Source of the DNA: DASZQY01 sp963843565
Lineage (GTDB): Bacteria > Pseudomonadota > Alphaproteobacteria > Rhizobiales > Kaistiaceae
DNA length: 64,000 nt
Assembly (NCBI GenBank): GCA_963843565.1
Contig: CAWJKY010000003.1
Coordinates: 1,612,001-1,676,000 of the forward strand
Direction: 5' to 3'
Shown: in pieces, positions 19,552 through 28,156 of the stretch
Position numbering within the stretch: the stretch's first letter is position 1
Layout: every line of letters starts with the position of its first letter
Translations under genes and position numbers: made by a program
Notes under the pieces: generated by a model
Database searches by the model: none
What the model was told of the DNA's origin: nothing
What the model saw: only the letters and a program-made list of their open reading frames with translations

Positions 19552-20646
19552 GTGCCAGTCAGCCACGCCGTTGAACTCAAGGGAATCGAGAAGCACTTCG
19601 GACCGCACGTCGCGGTCCAGCGCATGAATCTCGATGTCGAGGAAGGCAGTTTCGTCACCCTCCTCGGCCCCTCGGGCTGCGGCAAGACCACGACGCTCAG
19701 GATGATCGCCGGGCTCGTCGACCCGACCGAGGGCGACATCCTGATCCGCGGGCGCAACGTCACGGGCATCCCCGTGCACAAGCGCAATCTGGGGCTGGTA
19801 TTTCAGAACTACGCGCTGTTTCCGCACAAGACGGTCTACGAAAACGTCGCGTTCGGCCTGAAACATCATGGCACGCCGAGGGCCGAGATCGGCGGGAAGG
19901 TGCGCAAGGCGCTCGAACTCGTGCAGCTGCCCGACGTCGGCGATCGCCATCCGCGCCAGCTGTCCGGCGGGCAACAGCAGCGCATCGCGCTGGCCCGCGC
20001 CATCGTCATCGAGCCGGACGTCCTGTTGCTCGACGAACCGCTTTCGGCGCTCGACGCCAACCTGCGCGAGAACATGCGCGTGGAACTCAAACGCATCCAG
20101 TCGGTGCTCGGCATCACCACGATCTTCGTGACCCACGACCAGTCGGAGGCGCTGGCGATGTCGGACACGATCGTGCTGATGAACGAGGGCCGCATCGAGC
20201 AGGTCGGGCCGCCCGAGGACGTCTACGTCAACCCCATCTCGGCCTTTTCCGCGGGCTTTCTGGGCAATTCCAACCTGCTGCCGGCGCGGGTCACGGCGCG
20301 CGACGACAGCGCCGTGACGATCGCGATCGAGGGCATCGGCGAGCTGGCCATTCCCGCCGGACGCGCGCACGGGTTGGGGGCGGGCGAACGCGCGCTGGTC
20401 GTCATCCGCTCCGAGAAGCTCCTGCTGCGCGACGCCGAGGCCGGCGATGTCCCCGAGGGCGCCGTCGCCCTGCCCGCCAAGGTCACCGCGCTCGACTATC
20501 AGGGCCAGCTGGCGCGCTACTTCATCTCCGTCGCCGGCCAGACGATGCAGGCGGTCAACCCCATCGAAATCCACCCCTATCGCGAGGGCACGCCGGTGAC
20601 CGTCATCATCCGCGGCCGCGACTGCGCGCTCGTGCGCGCTGACTGA
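19552..20646 (+). CDS. ABC transporter ATP-binding protein, PotA-like
   Basis: 364 residues. Walker A is GPSGCGKTT at 39-47, followed by the Q-loop in FQNYALFPH, signature LSGGQQQR at about 141, Walker B LLLDEPLSALDANLR and a C-terminal TOBE domain (about 280-360). The start is GTG at 19552, the only good start before the domain begins. It energises the PotB/PotC-like permeases. The aminotransferase gene begins 6 bp after its stop, tying transport to catabolism in one transcript. Confidence 0.93.
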   Translation: MPVSHAVELKGIEKHFGPHVAVQRMNLDVEEGSFVTLLGPSGCGKTTTLRMIAGLVDPTEGDILIRGRNVTGIPVHKRNLGLVFQNYALFPHKTVYENVAFGLKHHGTPRAEIGGKVRKALELVQLPDVGDRHPRQLSGGQQQRIALARAIVIEPDVLLLDEPLSALDANLRENMRVELKRIQSVLGITTIFVTHDQSEALAMSDTIVLMNEGRIEQVGPPEDVYVNPISAFSAGFLGNSNLLPARVTARDDSAVTIAIEGIGELAIPAGRAHGLGAGERALVVIRSEKLLLRDAEAGDVPEGAVALPAKVTALDYQGQLARYFISVAGQTMQAVNPIEIHPYREGTPVTVIIRGRDCALVRAD

Positions 20647-20652
20647 CGTTCG

Positions 20653-22011
20653 ATGGACATGGTCCAGCCCCCACCCTCGAACCTCTTCTACCAGTCGCGC
20701 CGGCGGCGGCCGCTGCTCGACCGGGCGCGCGGCATCTATATCTGGGACGTCGACGGCAAGCGCTACATCGATGGCTCGTCGGGCGCCATGGTCGCCAACA
20801 TCGGACATTCCAACGAGCGTGTGCTGGCGGCCATGCGCGCCCAGATGGAGAGGGCGACCTTCGGATATCGCCTGCATTTCGAGAACGAGGCGGCCGAGAC
20901 CCTGGCGCGGCGAACGGCGGAACGGATGCCGCCCGGGCTCAATCGCGTGTTCTTCGTCTCGGGCGGTTCCGAGGCGGTCGAGAGCGCGATCAAGTTCGCG
21001 CGCCAGTATGCAGTGGCGGTCGGTCAGGAGAAACGCTGGAAGGTCATCTCGCGCTATCCCTCCTATCACGGCGCGACGCTGGGGGCGCTGGCGCTGACCG
21101 GGTCGGAACCGATGACGCGGCCCTTCGCGCCCATGATACGGATGATGCCGAAGGTCCCCGCCCCCACCTGCTATCTCAACCGCGACGAACTGAGCGCCGA
21201 AGAGCGCGGCCTGCGCTACGCGGAGATGCTGCGCGAGACGATTGAACAGGAGGGACCGGACACGGTCCTTGCCTTCATCATGGAGCCGGTCGGCGGGGCG
21301 GCCACCGGGGCGCTCGTCGCGCCGGACAGCTACTACCCCCGCATCCGCGAAATCTGCGACGCTTACGGCATTCTGCTCATCCACGACGAAGTGATGTCGG
21401 GCGCCGGGCGCACTGGCCGGTTCCTCGGCGCGGATCATTGGGGAATCGCGCCGGACATCATCGCCCTCTCCAAGGGCTTCGCGGCGGGCTATGCGCCCCT
21501 GGGAGCGATGGTGGCGCGCGAGCCGCTGGTCGAGGCGGTGCTCGATCGCGGCGGGTTCATCCACGGCTTCACCTATGCCGGCAACCCGCTGGCGTGCGCG
21601 GCCGGGCTGGCGGTGCTGGAGGAAATCGACCGGGGCGGGCTGGTCGAGAACGCCGCGGTGATCGGCGACAAGCTCAAGGCCGACCTTACCGGTCTCATGG
21701 CGCGCTTCCCGTTCATCGGCGACGTGCGCGGCAAGGGGCTGCTGCTGGCTTTCGAGCTGGTGTCGGATCGCGAGACCATGGCACCGCTCGATCCGGCGAT
21801 CGACGCCCACATCGACCTCGTCGAAGAGGCCTTTTCGCGCGGTCTCATCATCTATTCGCGGCGCACGCGCGGCGGTCTCGCCGGCGACCACTTCATGGTC
21901 TGCCCGCCGCTGATCACCACCGAGGCGCAAGTCGGCGAGATTCTGGAGACATTGACCGACAGCCTGAGCGCTTTCGCAAAGAAATTCGGGCTGCCGGAGG
22001 GCAATCGCTGA
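20653..22011 (+). CDS. Class III aminotransferase (omega-amino acid:pyruvate type)
   Basis: 452 residues of PLP fold type I. Visible landmarks are SGGSEAVESAIKFAR (103-117), which binds the phosphate, IHDEVMSGAGRTG (243-255) with the ring-stacking Asp, and the Schiff-base lysine K274 in ALSKGFAAGYAPLGA. The family transfers a terminal or beta amino group to pyruvate or 2-oxoglutarate and is used in putrescine, beta-alanine and taurine breakdown. It lies 6 bp after the ATPase gene and 3 bp before the beta-keto acid cleavage gene, which suggests that it converts a beta-amino acid into the beta-keto acid used next. Confidence 0.92.
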   Translation: MDMVQPPPSNLFYQSRRRRPLLDRARGIYIWDVDGKRYIDGSSGAMVANIGHSNERVLAAMRAQMERATFGYRLHFENEAAETLARRTAERMPPGLNRVFFVSGGSEAVESAIKFARQYAVAVGQEKRWKVISRYPSYHGATLGALALTGSEPMTRPFAPMIRMMPKVPAPTCYLNRDELSAEERGLRYAEMLRETIEQEGPDTVLAFIMEPVGGAATGALVAPDSYYPRIREICDAYGILLIHDEVMSGAGRTGRFLGADHWGIAPDIIALSKGFAAGYAPLGAMVAREPLVEAVLDRGGFIHGFTYAGNPLACAAGLAVLEEIDRGGLVENAAVIGDKLKADLTGLMARFPFIGDVRGKGLLLAFELVSDRETMAPLDPAIDAHIDLVEEAFSRGLIIYSRRTRGGLAGDHFMVCPPLITTEAQVGEILETLTDSLSAFAKKFGLPEGNR

Positions 22012-22014
22012 GTC

Positions 22015-22950
22015 ATGGCCGAGAGCGTGATCCTGACCTGCGCGCTCACCGGCTCGATCCATACGCCCAGCATGAGTCCATACCTTCCGGTAAGCGCCGA
22101 CGAGATCGTGACCCAGGCGCTCGACGCCGCCGAGGCCGGCGCCTCGATCATTCATCTGCACGCCCGCGATCCTCAGACCGGCAAGCCAAGCGCGCGCGTG
22201 GAGGATTTTCTGGCCTTCCTGCCGCGCATCAAGCAGGCAAGCGACGCGGTACTCAACATCTCCACCGGCGGGTCATCGCAAATGGCCCTTGCCGAGCGCC
22301 TTGCACCGGCGTTCGCCACCCGCCCGGAGATGTGCTCGCTCAACATGGGCTCGATGAACTTCGGCATCTTTCCGCTGGCCGAACGCTATTCGACTTGGCG
22401 GCACGACTGGGAGAAGCCGTTTCTCGAAGCGACCCGCGACGTGATCTTCCGCAACACGTTCGCCGAGATCGAGACGATCCTCGAGGAGGTCGGCGAACGA
22501 TGCGGCACGCGGTTCGAGTTTGAGTGCTACGACACCGGGCACATCCAGACGCTCGCCTGGTTCCTCAAGCGGGGAACCGTCAGGCCACCGGTCTTCCTGC
22601 AATTCGTCCTCGGTGTGCTGGGCGGGATCGACGCCAGCGTGGAAAGCCTCGTTGCCATGAAGGCGACCGCCGACCGGCTGATCGGGCCGGACGCCTACCG
22701 GTTCTCGGTTCTGGCGACCGGGCGGCAGCAGATGCGGCTCGGCACGGTCGGCGTCGTCCTTGGCGGCAACGTCCGCGTCGGGCTTGAAGACAGCCTCACC
22801 GATGGCGCGGGGCGCGAGCTCGCCCCGTCCAATGCCCATCAGGCGGCGCGCATCCGCCGGATCGTCGAGGAAATGGGATTCAGTATCGCCAGGCCAGAGG
22901 AGGTGCGCGAGCGCCTGGCGCTCAAGGGCGGCGACCAGGTGGCGTTTTGA
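22015..22950 (+). CDS. Beta-keto acid cleavage enzyme (BKACE, 3-keto-5-aminohexanoate cleavage family)
   Basis: 311 residues of the BKACE family (PF05853). The zinc-binding HLHARD motif is at 47-52 and the third ligand glutamate lies in VGLEDSL near residue 258. The N-terminus VILTCALTGS is typical. The family condenses a beta-keto acid with acetyl-CoA to give acetoacetate plus a shorter acyl-CoA; known members act on 3-keto-5-aminohexanoate (lysine fermentation) and dehydrocarnitine. It sits between an aminotransferase and an acetylpolyamine-deacetylase-like gene. The substrate is unknown, but a beta-keto acid made by the aminotransferase is the obvious candidate. Confidence 0.9.
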   Translation: MAESVILTCALTGSIHTPSMSPYLPVSADEIVTQALDAAEAGASIIHLHARDPQTGKPSARVEDFLAFLPRIKQASDAVLNISTGGSSQMALAERLAPAFATRPEMCSLNMGSMNFGIFPLAERYSTWRHDWEKPFLEATRDVIFRNTFAEIETILEEVGERCGTRFEFECYDTGHIQTLAWFLKRGTVRPPVFLQFVLGVLGGIDASVESLVAMKATADRLIGPDAYRFSVLATGRQQMRLGTVGVVLGGNVRVGLEDSLTDGAGRELAPSNAHQAARIRRIVEEMGFSIARPEEVRERLALKGGDQVAF

Positions 22951-22987
22951 GCGACGCGGGATGACAGACAAGGACAATGAGGACCGC

Positions 22988-24010
22988 ATGAAATATGTCT
23001 TCAGCGACGTGCAATTCCGGCACGCCCCCTCCTTCTTCCTGTCCTCGGGCGCGCAACAGCCGAGCCCCGAAGTTCCCGACCGCGCCGTTCGGCTGATCAA
23101 GGGCGCCGAGACGGCGGGGCTCGAACGGGTCGCCCCGCCCGATACGGGACTCGCGGCCGCGGCTGCCGTGCACACGCCGGAATACCTGGCGTTCCTGAAC
23201 AACATCTACCGGCGCTGGCGGCGCATCCCCGACGCCTCGCCGGAGGTCGTGCCCAACATCCACCCGAACCGGCGCGATTTTTCCTACCCCGCGTCGGCGG
23301 TCGGACAGGCCGGCTATCACCTGGCCGATACCGCCTGCCCGATCGGCGAACACACATGGGAGTCGGTCTACTGGAGCGCGCAGACGGCAGTCCACGCCGC
23401 CGATCTGGTGCTCGGCGGCGCTCCGTCGGCCTATGGGCTTTGCCGTCCGCCGGGCCACCACGCCTTCGCCGATCTTGCCGGCGGCTTCTGCTTTCTGAAC
23501 AACACGGCGATCGCCGCACAGCGGCTGCGCGATCGCCACCGGCGCGTGGCGATCATCGACGTCGATCTGCACCACGGCAACGGGACGCAGGGAATCTTTT
23601 ACGGCCGCAGCGACGTGCTGACGATCTCGCTGCACGCCGACCCGGTGCGATTCTATCCGTTCTTCTGGGGGCACGCGTCGGAGCGCGGGGAAGGCGCCGG
23701 GCTCGGCTACAATCTCAACCTGCCGCTGGCGCGCGGTTCGGGAGACGAGGTGTTCCTCACGGCGCTCGACGCCGGCATCGAACGGGCCCGCGACTTCGCT
23801 GCCGACGCGCTGGTCATCGCGCTCGGCCTCGATGCTTTCGAAGGCGATCCGTTCGGTGGGCTGACGGTCTCGACGCCGGGCTTCACCAGGATCGGCGCGG
23901 CGCTGGCGGCCTTCGACCTGCCGACCGTGATCATTCAGGAAGGCGGCTACGTGTGCGATGCGCTCGCCGACAACCTGACCTCGTTTCTCACCGGGTTCAG
24001 CAGCGGATAG
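22988..24010 (+). CDS. Histone deacetylase family amidohydrolase (acetylpolyamine amidohydrolase-like)
   Basis: 340 residues, the length of bacterial acetylpolyamine amidohydrolases. Catalytic features are all present: the His-His pair in PPGHHAF, zinc ligands Asp and His in IDVDLHHGNGTQ, the third zinc Asp in GLDAFEGDP, and a C-terminal glycine-rich QEGGY loop. The start MKYVFSD is preferred, with GAGG 5 bp upstream; an ATG 9 codons earlier (22961) is possible. The enzyme removes acetyl groups from small amines in the cytoplasm. Downstream of a PotABCD-like importer it would free the amino group for the aminotransferase. Confidence 0.93.
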   Translation: MKYVFSDVQFRHAPSFFLSSGAQQPSPEVPDRAVRLIKGAETAGLERVAPPDTGLAAAAAVHTPEYLAFLNNIYRRWRRIPDASPEVVPNIHPNRRDFSYPASAVGQAGYHLADTACPIGEHTWESVYWSAQTAVHAADLVLGGAPSAYGLCRPPGHHAFADLAGGFCFLNNTAIAAQRLRDRHRRVAIIDVDLHHGNGTQGIFYGRSDVLTISLHADPVRFYPFFWGHASERGEGAGLGYNLNLPLARGSGDEVFLTALDAGIERARDFAADALVIALGLDAFEGDPFGGLTVSTPGFTRIGAALAAFDLPTVIIQEGGYVCDALADNLTSFLTGFSSG

Positions 24011-24055
24011 ACATCAGTGGGCACGATGCACCACGAGAAGCGGAAGGCACTTGGC

Positions 24056-24400
24056 ATGACATTGACGCACATCGACCGCGGCCCGCGCATGAGCCAGGCC
24101 GTCGTTCACGGCGATACGATCTATCTCGCAGGGCAGGTCGGCACGCCCGGAGCGAGCGTAACCGAGCAGACCCGCGAGCTCCTCGGCAAGATCGACGGGC
24201 TTCTCGCCGGCGCCGGCTCGAGCAAGTCGAAGATCCTGCAGGCGACGGTCTGGCTAGCCAACATGGACGATTTCGCCCAGATGAACGCGGTCTGGGATGC
24301 CTGGATCGATCCGGCGGCCCCCCCGACCCGGGCCTGCGGGGAATCGCGGCTGGCAGCGCCCGGCTACAAGGTCGAGGTGATTGTGGTCGCAGCCCGCTAG
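24056..24400 (+). CDS. RidA family protein (enamine/imine deaminase)
   Basis: 114 residues in the YjgF/YER057c/UK114 fold. The conserved arginine that binds the carboxylate is in PPTRACGE near the end, followed by the usual strand YKVEVIVVAA. RidA proteins hydrolyse reactive 2-aminoacrylate and other imines released by PLP and FAD enzymes. The start at ATG 24056 has GGAAGG 8 bp upstream and matches the usual N-terminus; a GTG at 24017 would add 13 residues. It stands between the deacetylase and an amine or amino acid oxidoreductase, so it probably clears imines from that pathway. Confidence 0.9.
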   Translation: MTLTHIDRGPRMSQAVVHGDTIYLAGQVGTPGASVTEQTRELLGKIDGLLAGAGSSKSKILQATVWLANMDDFAQMNAVWDAWIDPAAPPTRACGESRLAAPGYKVEVIVVAAR

Positions 24401-24432
24401 AAATTCGTCGGCGAACCGCATCAATTCAGGTC

Positions 24433-25674
24433 ATGCAGACTGACGTCATCGTCCTGGGGGCCGGCATCGTGGGCGTGTCGGTCGCGGTGCATCTGGCACG
24501 GCGCGGCAGGTCGGTCGTCCTGGTCGACCGCGGGGCGCCCGGCGCGGGCACGTCGTTCGGCAACGCCGGCCTTATCCAGCGCGAATCCGTCTACCCCTAC
24601 GCGTTCCCGCGCGACCCCCGCGTCATCCTGCACTACGCCACCAACCTTTCGACCGAGGTTCGCTACCAGGTCTCCGCCCTCCCCGGCCTGGTGCCGTTCA
24701 TTGCGCGCTTCTGGTTCCACTCCGCGCCGGCCCGGCACAGCGCGATCGCGCACCTCTACGCCCCGCTCATCGCCCGTTCGATCAGCGAGCATGCTGACCT
24801 GATCGCCGCCGCGAACGCAGAGCACCTGATCCGCAAGAACGGGTGGCTCATCGTGTTTCGCACCGAGGGCGCCCGCGACCAGGCGGTTGCCGAGGCCGGG
24901 CATGTCTCGGCCGAATTCGGGGTCAGCTACGACGCACTCACCGGCGCCGGCCTTGCCGGAGTTGAGCCTGACCTCGCACCCGGCCTGGCCGGCGCGCTGC
25001 ACTGGCGCGATCCCTGGTCGGTCACCGACCCTTCGGCTCTGGTCACGGCCTACGCGGGGCTCTTCCGGACCCTCGGCGGGCATCTTGCGACGGGCGACGC
25101 GGCGACGCTCGCCAGGACCGGATCGGGCTGGCAGGTGACCGCGACGGAGGGCCCGGTCGAGGCGAAGGACGTCGTGGTCGCGCTCGGACCGTGGGCCGAC
25201 GTGGTCACGCGGCGTCTCGGCTATCGCCTGCCGCTGGCGGTCAAGCGCGGCTATCACATGCACTACGCGGCCAAGGGAGCGGCGCGCCTCTCACACACCG
25301 TGCTCGACGCCGAGGGCGGCTACCTGCTGGCGCCGATGGACCGGGGCATCCGGCTGACGACGGGCGTGGAGTTCGCCCGTCGCGATGCGCCGCCAACGCC
25401 GATCCAGCTGGCGCGGGCCGAACCCAAGGCGCGCGCGCTGTTTCCCCTGGGCGAGACCCTCGACGCCGAACCGTGGATGGGCATGCGCCCCTGCACGCCG
25501 GACATGATGCCGGTGATCGGCCGGGCGCCGCGCCACGCCGGAATGTGGTTCGCCTTCGGCCATGCCCACCACGGGCTGACGCTGGGCCCGGTCACCGGTC
25601 GCATGATCGCCGAGATGATCGTCGGCGAGAGACCGGTGGTCGACCCTCACCCGTATCGGCCGGAGCGATTTTGA
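24433..25674 (+). CDS. FAD-dependent oxidoreductase, DadA-like
   Basis: 413 residues of the DAO family (PF01266). An N-terminal dinucleotide-binding fold has VIVLGAGIVGVSVAVHLARR (5-24) with an acidic end of strand 2 (VLVDRGAPG). The C-terminus has the second FAD contact GMRPCTPDMMPVIGRAP and the final GHAHHGLTLGPVTGR stretch seen in D-amino acid dehydrogenases. The likely activity is oxidation of an amine or D-amino acid to an imine, which RidA would hydrolyse. It is the last gene of the catabolic cluster; a tRNA gene on the other strand follows. Confidence 0.88.
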   Translation: MQTDVIVLGAGIVGVSVAVHLARRGRSVVLVDRGAPGAGTSFGNAGLIQRESVYPYAFPRDPRVILHYATNLSTEVRYQVSALPGLVPFIARFWFHSAPARHSAIAHLYAPLIARSISEHADLIAAANAEHLIRKNGWLIVFRTEGARDQAVAEAGHVSAEFGVSYDALTGAGLAGVEPDLAPGLAGALHWRDPWSVTDPSALVTAYAGLFRTLGGHLATGDAATLARTGSGWQVTATEGPVEAKDVVVALGPWADVVTRRLGYRLPLAVKRGYHMHYAAKGAARLSHTVLDAEGGYLLAPMDRGIRLTTGVEFARRDAPPTPIQLARAEPKARALFPLGETLDAEPWMGMRPCTPDMMPVIGRAPRHAGMWFAFGHAHHGLTLGPVTGRMIAEMIVGERPVVDPHPYRPERF

Positions 25675-25696
25675 AGGGGCGCCATCTCGGCGGGAG

Positions 25697-25772
25697 TGGT
25701 GCCCAGGGGCGGAATCGAACCACCGACACGCGGATTTTCAATCCGCTGCTCTACCAGCTGAGCTACCTGGGC
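25697..25772 (-). tRNA. tRNA-Phe (anticodon GAA)
   Basis: Read on the minus strand, a 76-nt cloverleaf with 7-bp acceptor GCCCAGG/CCTGGGC, D-arm AGCTCAGCTGGTAGAGC, anticodon stem GCGGA/TCCGC around loop TTGAAAA, T-arm GGTTCGATTCC, and an encoded CCA end. The anticodon GAA reads phenylalanine codons. Confidence 0.97.
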
Positions 25773-25860
25773 CCCGGCGCCCGCACGGGGCCGGACGGCC
25801 CCTCACGGAAAGCGTCGGCGTTATATTGAATGGCCGAGACGGTGTCCAGTTGAACGCCCC

Positions 25861-26541
25861 TCACGCAAGGCCGTCGATCCAGGCCGCCAACGTATCGGCC
25901 AGTTCGGCCATGACGTCGGCCTCCTTGCGTCCGGTCTTGGCGGGCACGCGGAAGGAGTGATTGCCGCCTTCGACGAGGTGAAGGGTGGCGCGCCGGCCGA
26001 GCCTGCCGATGAGCGGCTTGAGGAGATCGAGGTCAGCGAACTCGTCGCGGGTGCCTTGCAGAAAGAGCATCGGCACGCCGACGTCAGCGAGATGGTCGCC
26101 GCGGGCGATGGCGGGGGCGCCGGGCGGGTGGAGCGGGAAGCCGAGGAAGGTGAGGCCCTTGACGCCCAGCGGTTCGTGGGCCTCGGCCTGCGAGGTCATG
26201 CGGCCGCCGAACGACTTGCCTCCGGCGACCAGGGGCAGCTTCGGCGCCAGGCGCCGCGCCTCGGCGACGGCGGCGCGCACGGCGGCTTCGGCGACCCTGG
26301 GGCTGTCGGGCCGGCGGCTGCCGGCCTCCATGTAGGGGAACTGGTAGCGGAGCGTGGCAATGCCGCGTTCGGCCAACAGGCCCGCGATCTTCGCCAGGAA
26401 CGGATGGGCCATGCCGGCGCCGGCGCCGTGGGCGAGCACATAGAGGGCGCGGGCGCCGCGCGGCTTGTCGAGCAGGCCGGAGACCGCGCCGCGACCTTCC
26501 ACCTCGATGCGGACGGCCTTCGCTTCACTCGCCATCGTCAC
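25861..26541 (-). CDS. Alpha/beta-hydrolase family protein (KANL3/Tex30-like)
   Basis: 226 residues with an alpha/beta-hydrolase fold. The nucleophile elbow is GGKSFGGRM (Ser near residue 110), the acid is likely in GTRDEFAD and the base in EGGNHSF. The early AHGAGAGMAHPF fits the family of small dienelactone-hydrolase-like proteins related to human KANL3/Tex30, which have no firmly assigned substrate. The gene overlaps the end of yacG by 17 bp and is probably co-transcribed with it. Starts at 26541 or 26535 (MASEAK) are both possible. Confidence 0.82.
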   Translation of the reverse strand: MTMASEAKAVRIEVEGRGAVSGLLDKPRGARALYVLAHGAGAGMAHPFLAKIAGLLAERGIATLRYQFPYMEAGSRRPDSPRVAEAAVRAAVAEARRLAPKLPLVAGGKSFGGRMTSQAEAHEPLGVKGLTFLGFPLHPPGAPAIARGDHLADVGVPMLFLQGTRDEFADLDLLKPLIGRLGRRATLHLVEGGNHSFRVPAKTGRKEADVMAELADTLAAWIDGLA

Positions 26542-26731
26542 CCTCCCCGGCTGGCTCGCGCTCGTCTTCCGCCTCGACCGCGGGAATTGCGTAGCGGCCG
26601 GAGAGCCAGCGGTTGAGATCGACGTCGGCGCACCGCTTGGAACAGAACGGATGATACTTCTGGGCCGCCGGCTTGCCGCAGATCGGACAGTGGCGGGCGG
26701 AGCGAAGCTTGACGACCTTTGCCTCGGTCAT
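26525..26731 (-). CDS. yacG: DNA gyrase inhibitor YacG (zinc-finger protein)
   Basis: 68-residue protein with the four-cysteine zinc finger CPICG ... CSKRC followed by ADVDLNRWLSGRYAIP, diagnostic for YacG. In E. coli it binds GyrB and inhibits gyrase. The acidic tail (EDEREPAGEGDDGE) is usual. It overlaps maf upstream by 4 bp and the hydrolase gene downstream by 17 bp. Confidence 0.95.
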   Translation of the reverse strand: MTEAKVVKLRSARHCPICGKPAAQKYHPFCSKRCADVDLNRWLSGRYAIPAVEAEDEREPAGEGDDGE

Positions 26732-27357
26732 GGGGCGCCCGCGTTCAGCCAGTTGAAATGGACGGGATATGCCTCCCCGGTCAGGAGCAGCATGGTCTCG
26801 TAGAGCGGCAGGCCGACGATGTTGGTATAGGAGCCGCCGATCTTCACGACGAAAGCGCCGGCGATGCCCTGCACGGCGTAGCCGCCCGCCTTGCCGCGCC
26901 ATTCCCCGGAAGCGATGTAGGCTTCGACGTCCTCGCGCGACAGGCGCTTGAAGCGCACGCGTGTCTCGACCAGGCGCTTGCGGACGCTGCCCTTGGCGTT
27001 GGCGAAGGCGATCGCCGTGTGCACGCGGTGGGCGCGGCCGGACAGGAGGCTGAGGCACGAGGCGGCGTCCTCGATGGTCTCGGCCTTGGGCAGGATGCGG
27101 CGGCCGACGCTCACCACCGTATCGGCGGCGAGGACCAGCGCGCCGGCGAGGTCGGGCTCCTTCGCCGCAGTGGCAATCGCGGCGTCGAGCTTGGCGCGGG
27201 CCAGGCGGCTGGCGAGATTGCGCGGCAGCTCGTTCCTGGCCGGGGTCTCATCGACGCTCGACGGGATCACCCGGTCGGGCTCTACCCCGATCTGGGCGAG
27301 CAAGGCGAGCCGGCGCGGCGACCCCGACGCGAGGATGAATTTCAGACGTCCTGCCAT
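26728..27357 (-). CDS. maf: Maf family nucleotide pyrophosphatase
   Basis: 209 residues. The N-terminal FILASGSPRRLALL is the substrate-binding signature of Maf proteins, the catalytic Asp is in LAADTVVSVG and the C-terminus shows GGSYTNIVGLPL. Maf enzymes hydrolyse modified or canonical nucleoside triphosphates (dTTP/UTP or m7GTP types) and are linked to septum formation. It lies 36 bp after infA and overlaps yacG by 4 bp, the standard alphaproteobacterial order infA-maf-yacG. Confidence 0.96.
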   Translation of the reverse strand: MAGRLKFILASGSPRRLALLAQIGVEPDRVIPSSVDETPARNELPRNLASRLARAKLDAAIATAAKEPDLAGALVLAADTVVSVGRRILPKAETIEDAASCLSLLSGRAHRVHTAIAFANAKGSVRKRLVETRVRFKRLSREDVEAYIASGEWRGKAGGYAVQGIAGAFVVKIGGSYTNIVGLPLYETMLLLTGEAYPVHFNWLNAGAP

Positions 27358-27393
27358 CGATCGGGTATCCCGCGCGCGCTGGACGCGACGGCG

Positions 27394-27612
27394 CTATTTG
27401 AAGCGGTAGGTGACGCGGCCCTTGGTCAGGTCGTAAGGGGTCATCTCGACCAGGACCTTGTCGCCGGCAAGGACGCGAATGCGGTTCTTGCGCATGCGGC
27501 CGGCGGTATGGGCGATGATCTCGTGTCCATTCTCGAGCTTGACGCGAAACGTCGCGTTGGGCAGCAGCTCAGCAACAACGCCCGGCAGTTCGACGATCTC
27601 TTCCTTGGCCAT
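27394..27612 (-). CDS. infA: Translation initiation factor IF-1
   Basis: 72 residues with a single S1-like OB fold; MAKEEIVELPGVVAELLPNA and RVLAGDKVLVEMTPYDLTKG are near-invariant in IF-1. The length is exactly that of the family. It binds the ribosomal A-site during initiation. The start ATG at 27612 is unambiguous, since the longer open frame upstream lacks family similarity. It is followed by maf. Confidence 0.98.
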   Translation of the reverse strand: MAKEEIVELPGVVAELLPNATFRVKLENGHEIIAHTAGRMRKNRIRVLAGDKVLVEMTPYDLTKGRVTYRFK

Positions 27613-27673
27613 TCGGATCCTTGAAAACGGCAGCGCAATTCGCGCGGGAACGTAGCGGATTATCCCCGCAAAG

Positions 27674-28156
27674 TCAGCCCTTCCAATAGAGGGCGCAAAC
27701 CAATGTAAACAGGCGCCGGGCGGTCGGGAAATCGACCGCGACGTGCCCGGCAAGCCGGTCCTTCAGGATTTCCGCGCCCTCGTTATGAAGGCCGCGACGG
27801 CCGACGTCGATGGCCTCCATCTGGGTGCCGCCACGGGGGCCGCCGGCGGCGGCGCGATGGGCGTCGCAGATGAGGAAGTAGTCGCGGATGACCTGGCGGA
27901 GGGGACTGAGCGAGAGGATATGGCGCATATGCGCCGTGCCGTCCTCGGCATCGGCGATATCGAAGATGAGCTTGCCTTCGCTGAGGGTGAGACGGAGGCG
28001 AAAGGTGCCGTGCGGGCGGGCGACCGGGGCGAAGCGGTTGTCGGCTATGAGATCGGCAATGGCGACCTGCCGGTCGCCTTCGAACGGCCCACCCGGCTTC
28101 AGCGATTGCGGATCGAGATCGACGGCAACCAGACGCGCCTCACCCGCCTCGCTCAC
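27674..28156 (-). CDS. UPF0262 family protein
   Basis: 160 residues matching the alphaproteobacterial UPF0262 family, with IADLIADNRFAPV, LSPLRQVIRDYFLICDAHR and a C-terminus of EAIDVGRRGLHNEGAEIL and TARRLFTLVCALYWKG. The function is unknown. It overlaps hisD by 4 bp and precedes infA by 61 bp. In relatives a low-molecular-weight phosphatase gene often lies between UPF0262 and infA; none is here. Confidence 0.92.
   Translation of the reverse strand: MSEAGEARLVAVDLDPQSLKPGGPFEGDRQVAIADLIADNRFAPVARPHGTFRLRLTLSEGKLIFDIADAEDGTAHMRHILSLSPLRQVIRDYFLICDAHRAAAGGPRGGTQMEAIDVGRRGLHNEGAEILKDRLAGHVAVDFPTARRLFTLVCALYWKG

Noticed and set aside
19543..22161. 872-codon minus-strand open frame opposite potA and the aminotransferase
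   Set aside because: Antisense shadow of genes with complete active-site motifs; composition is typical of stop-poor GC-rich antisense frames.
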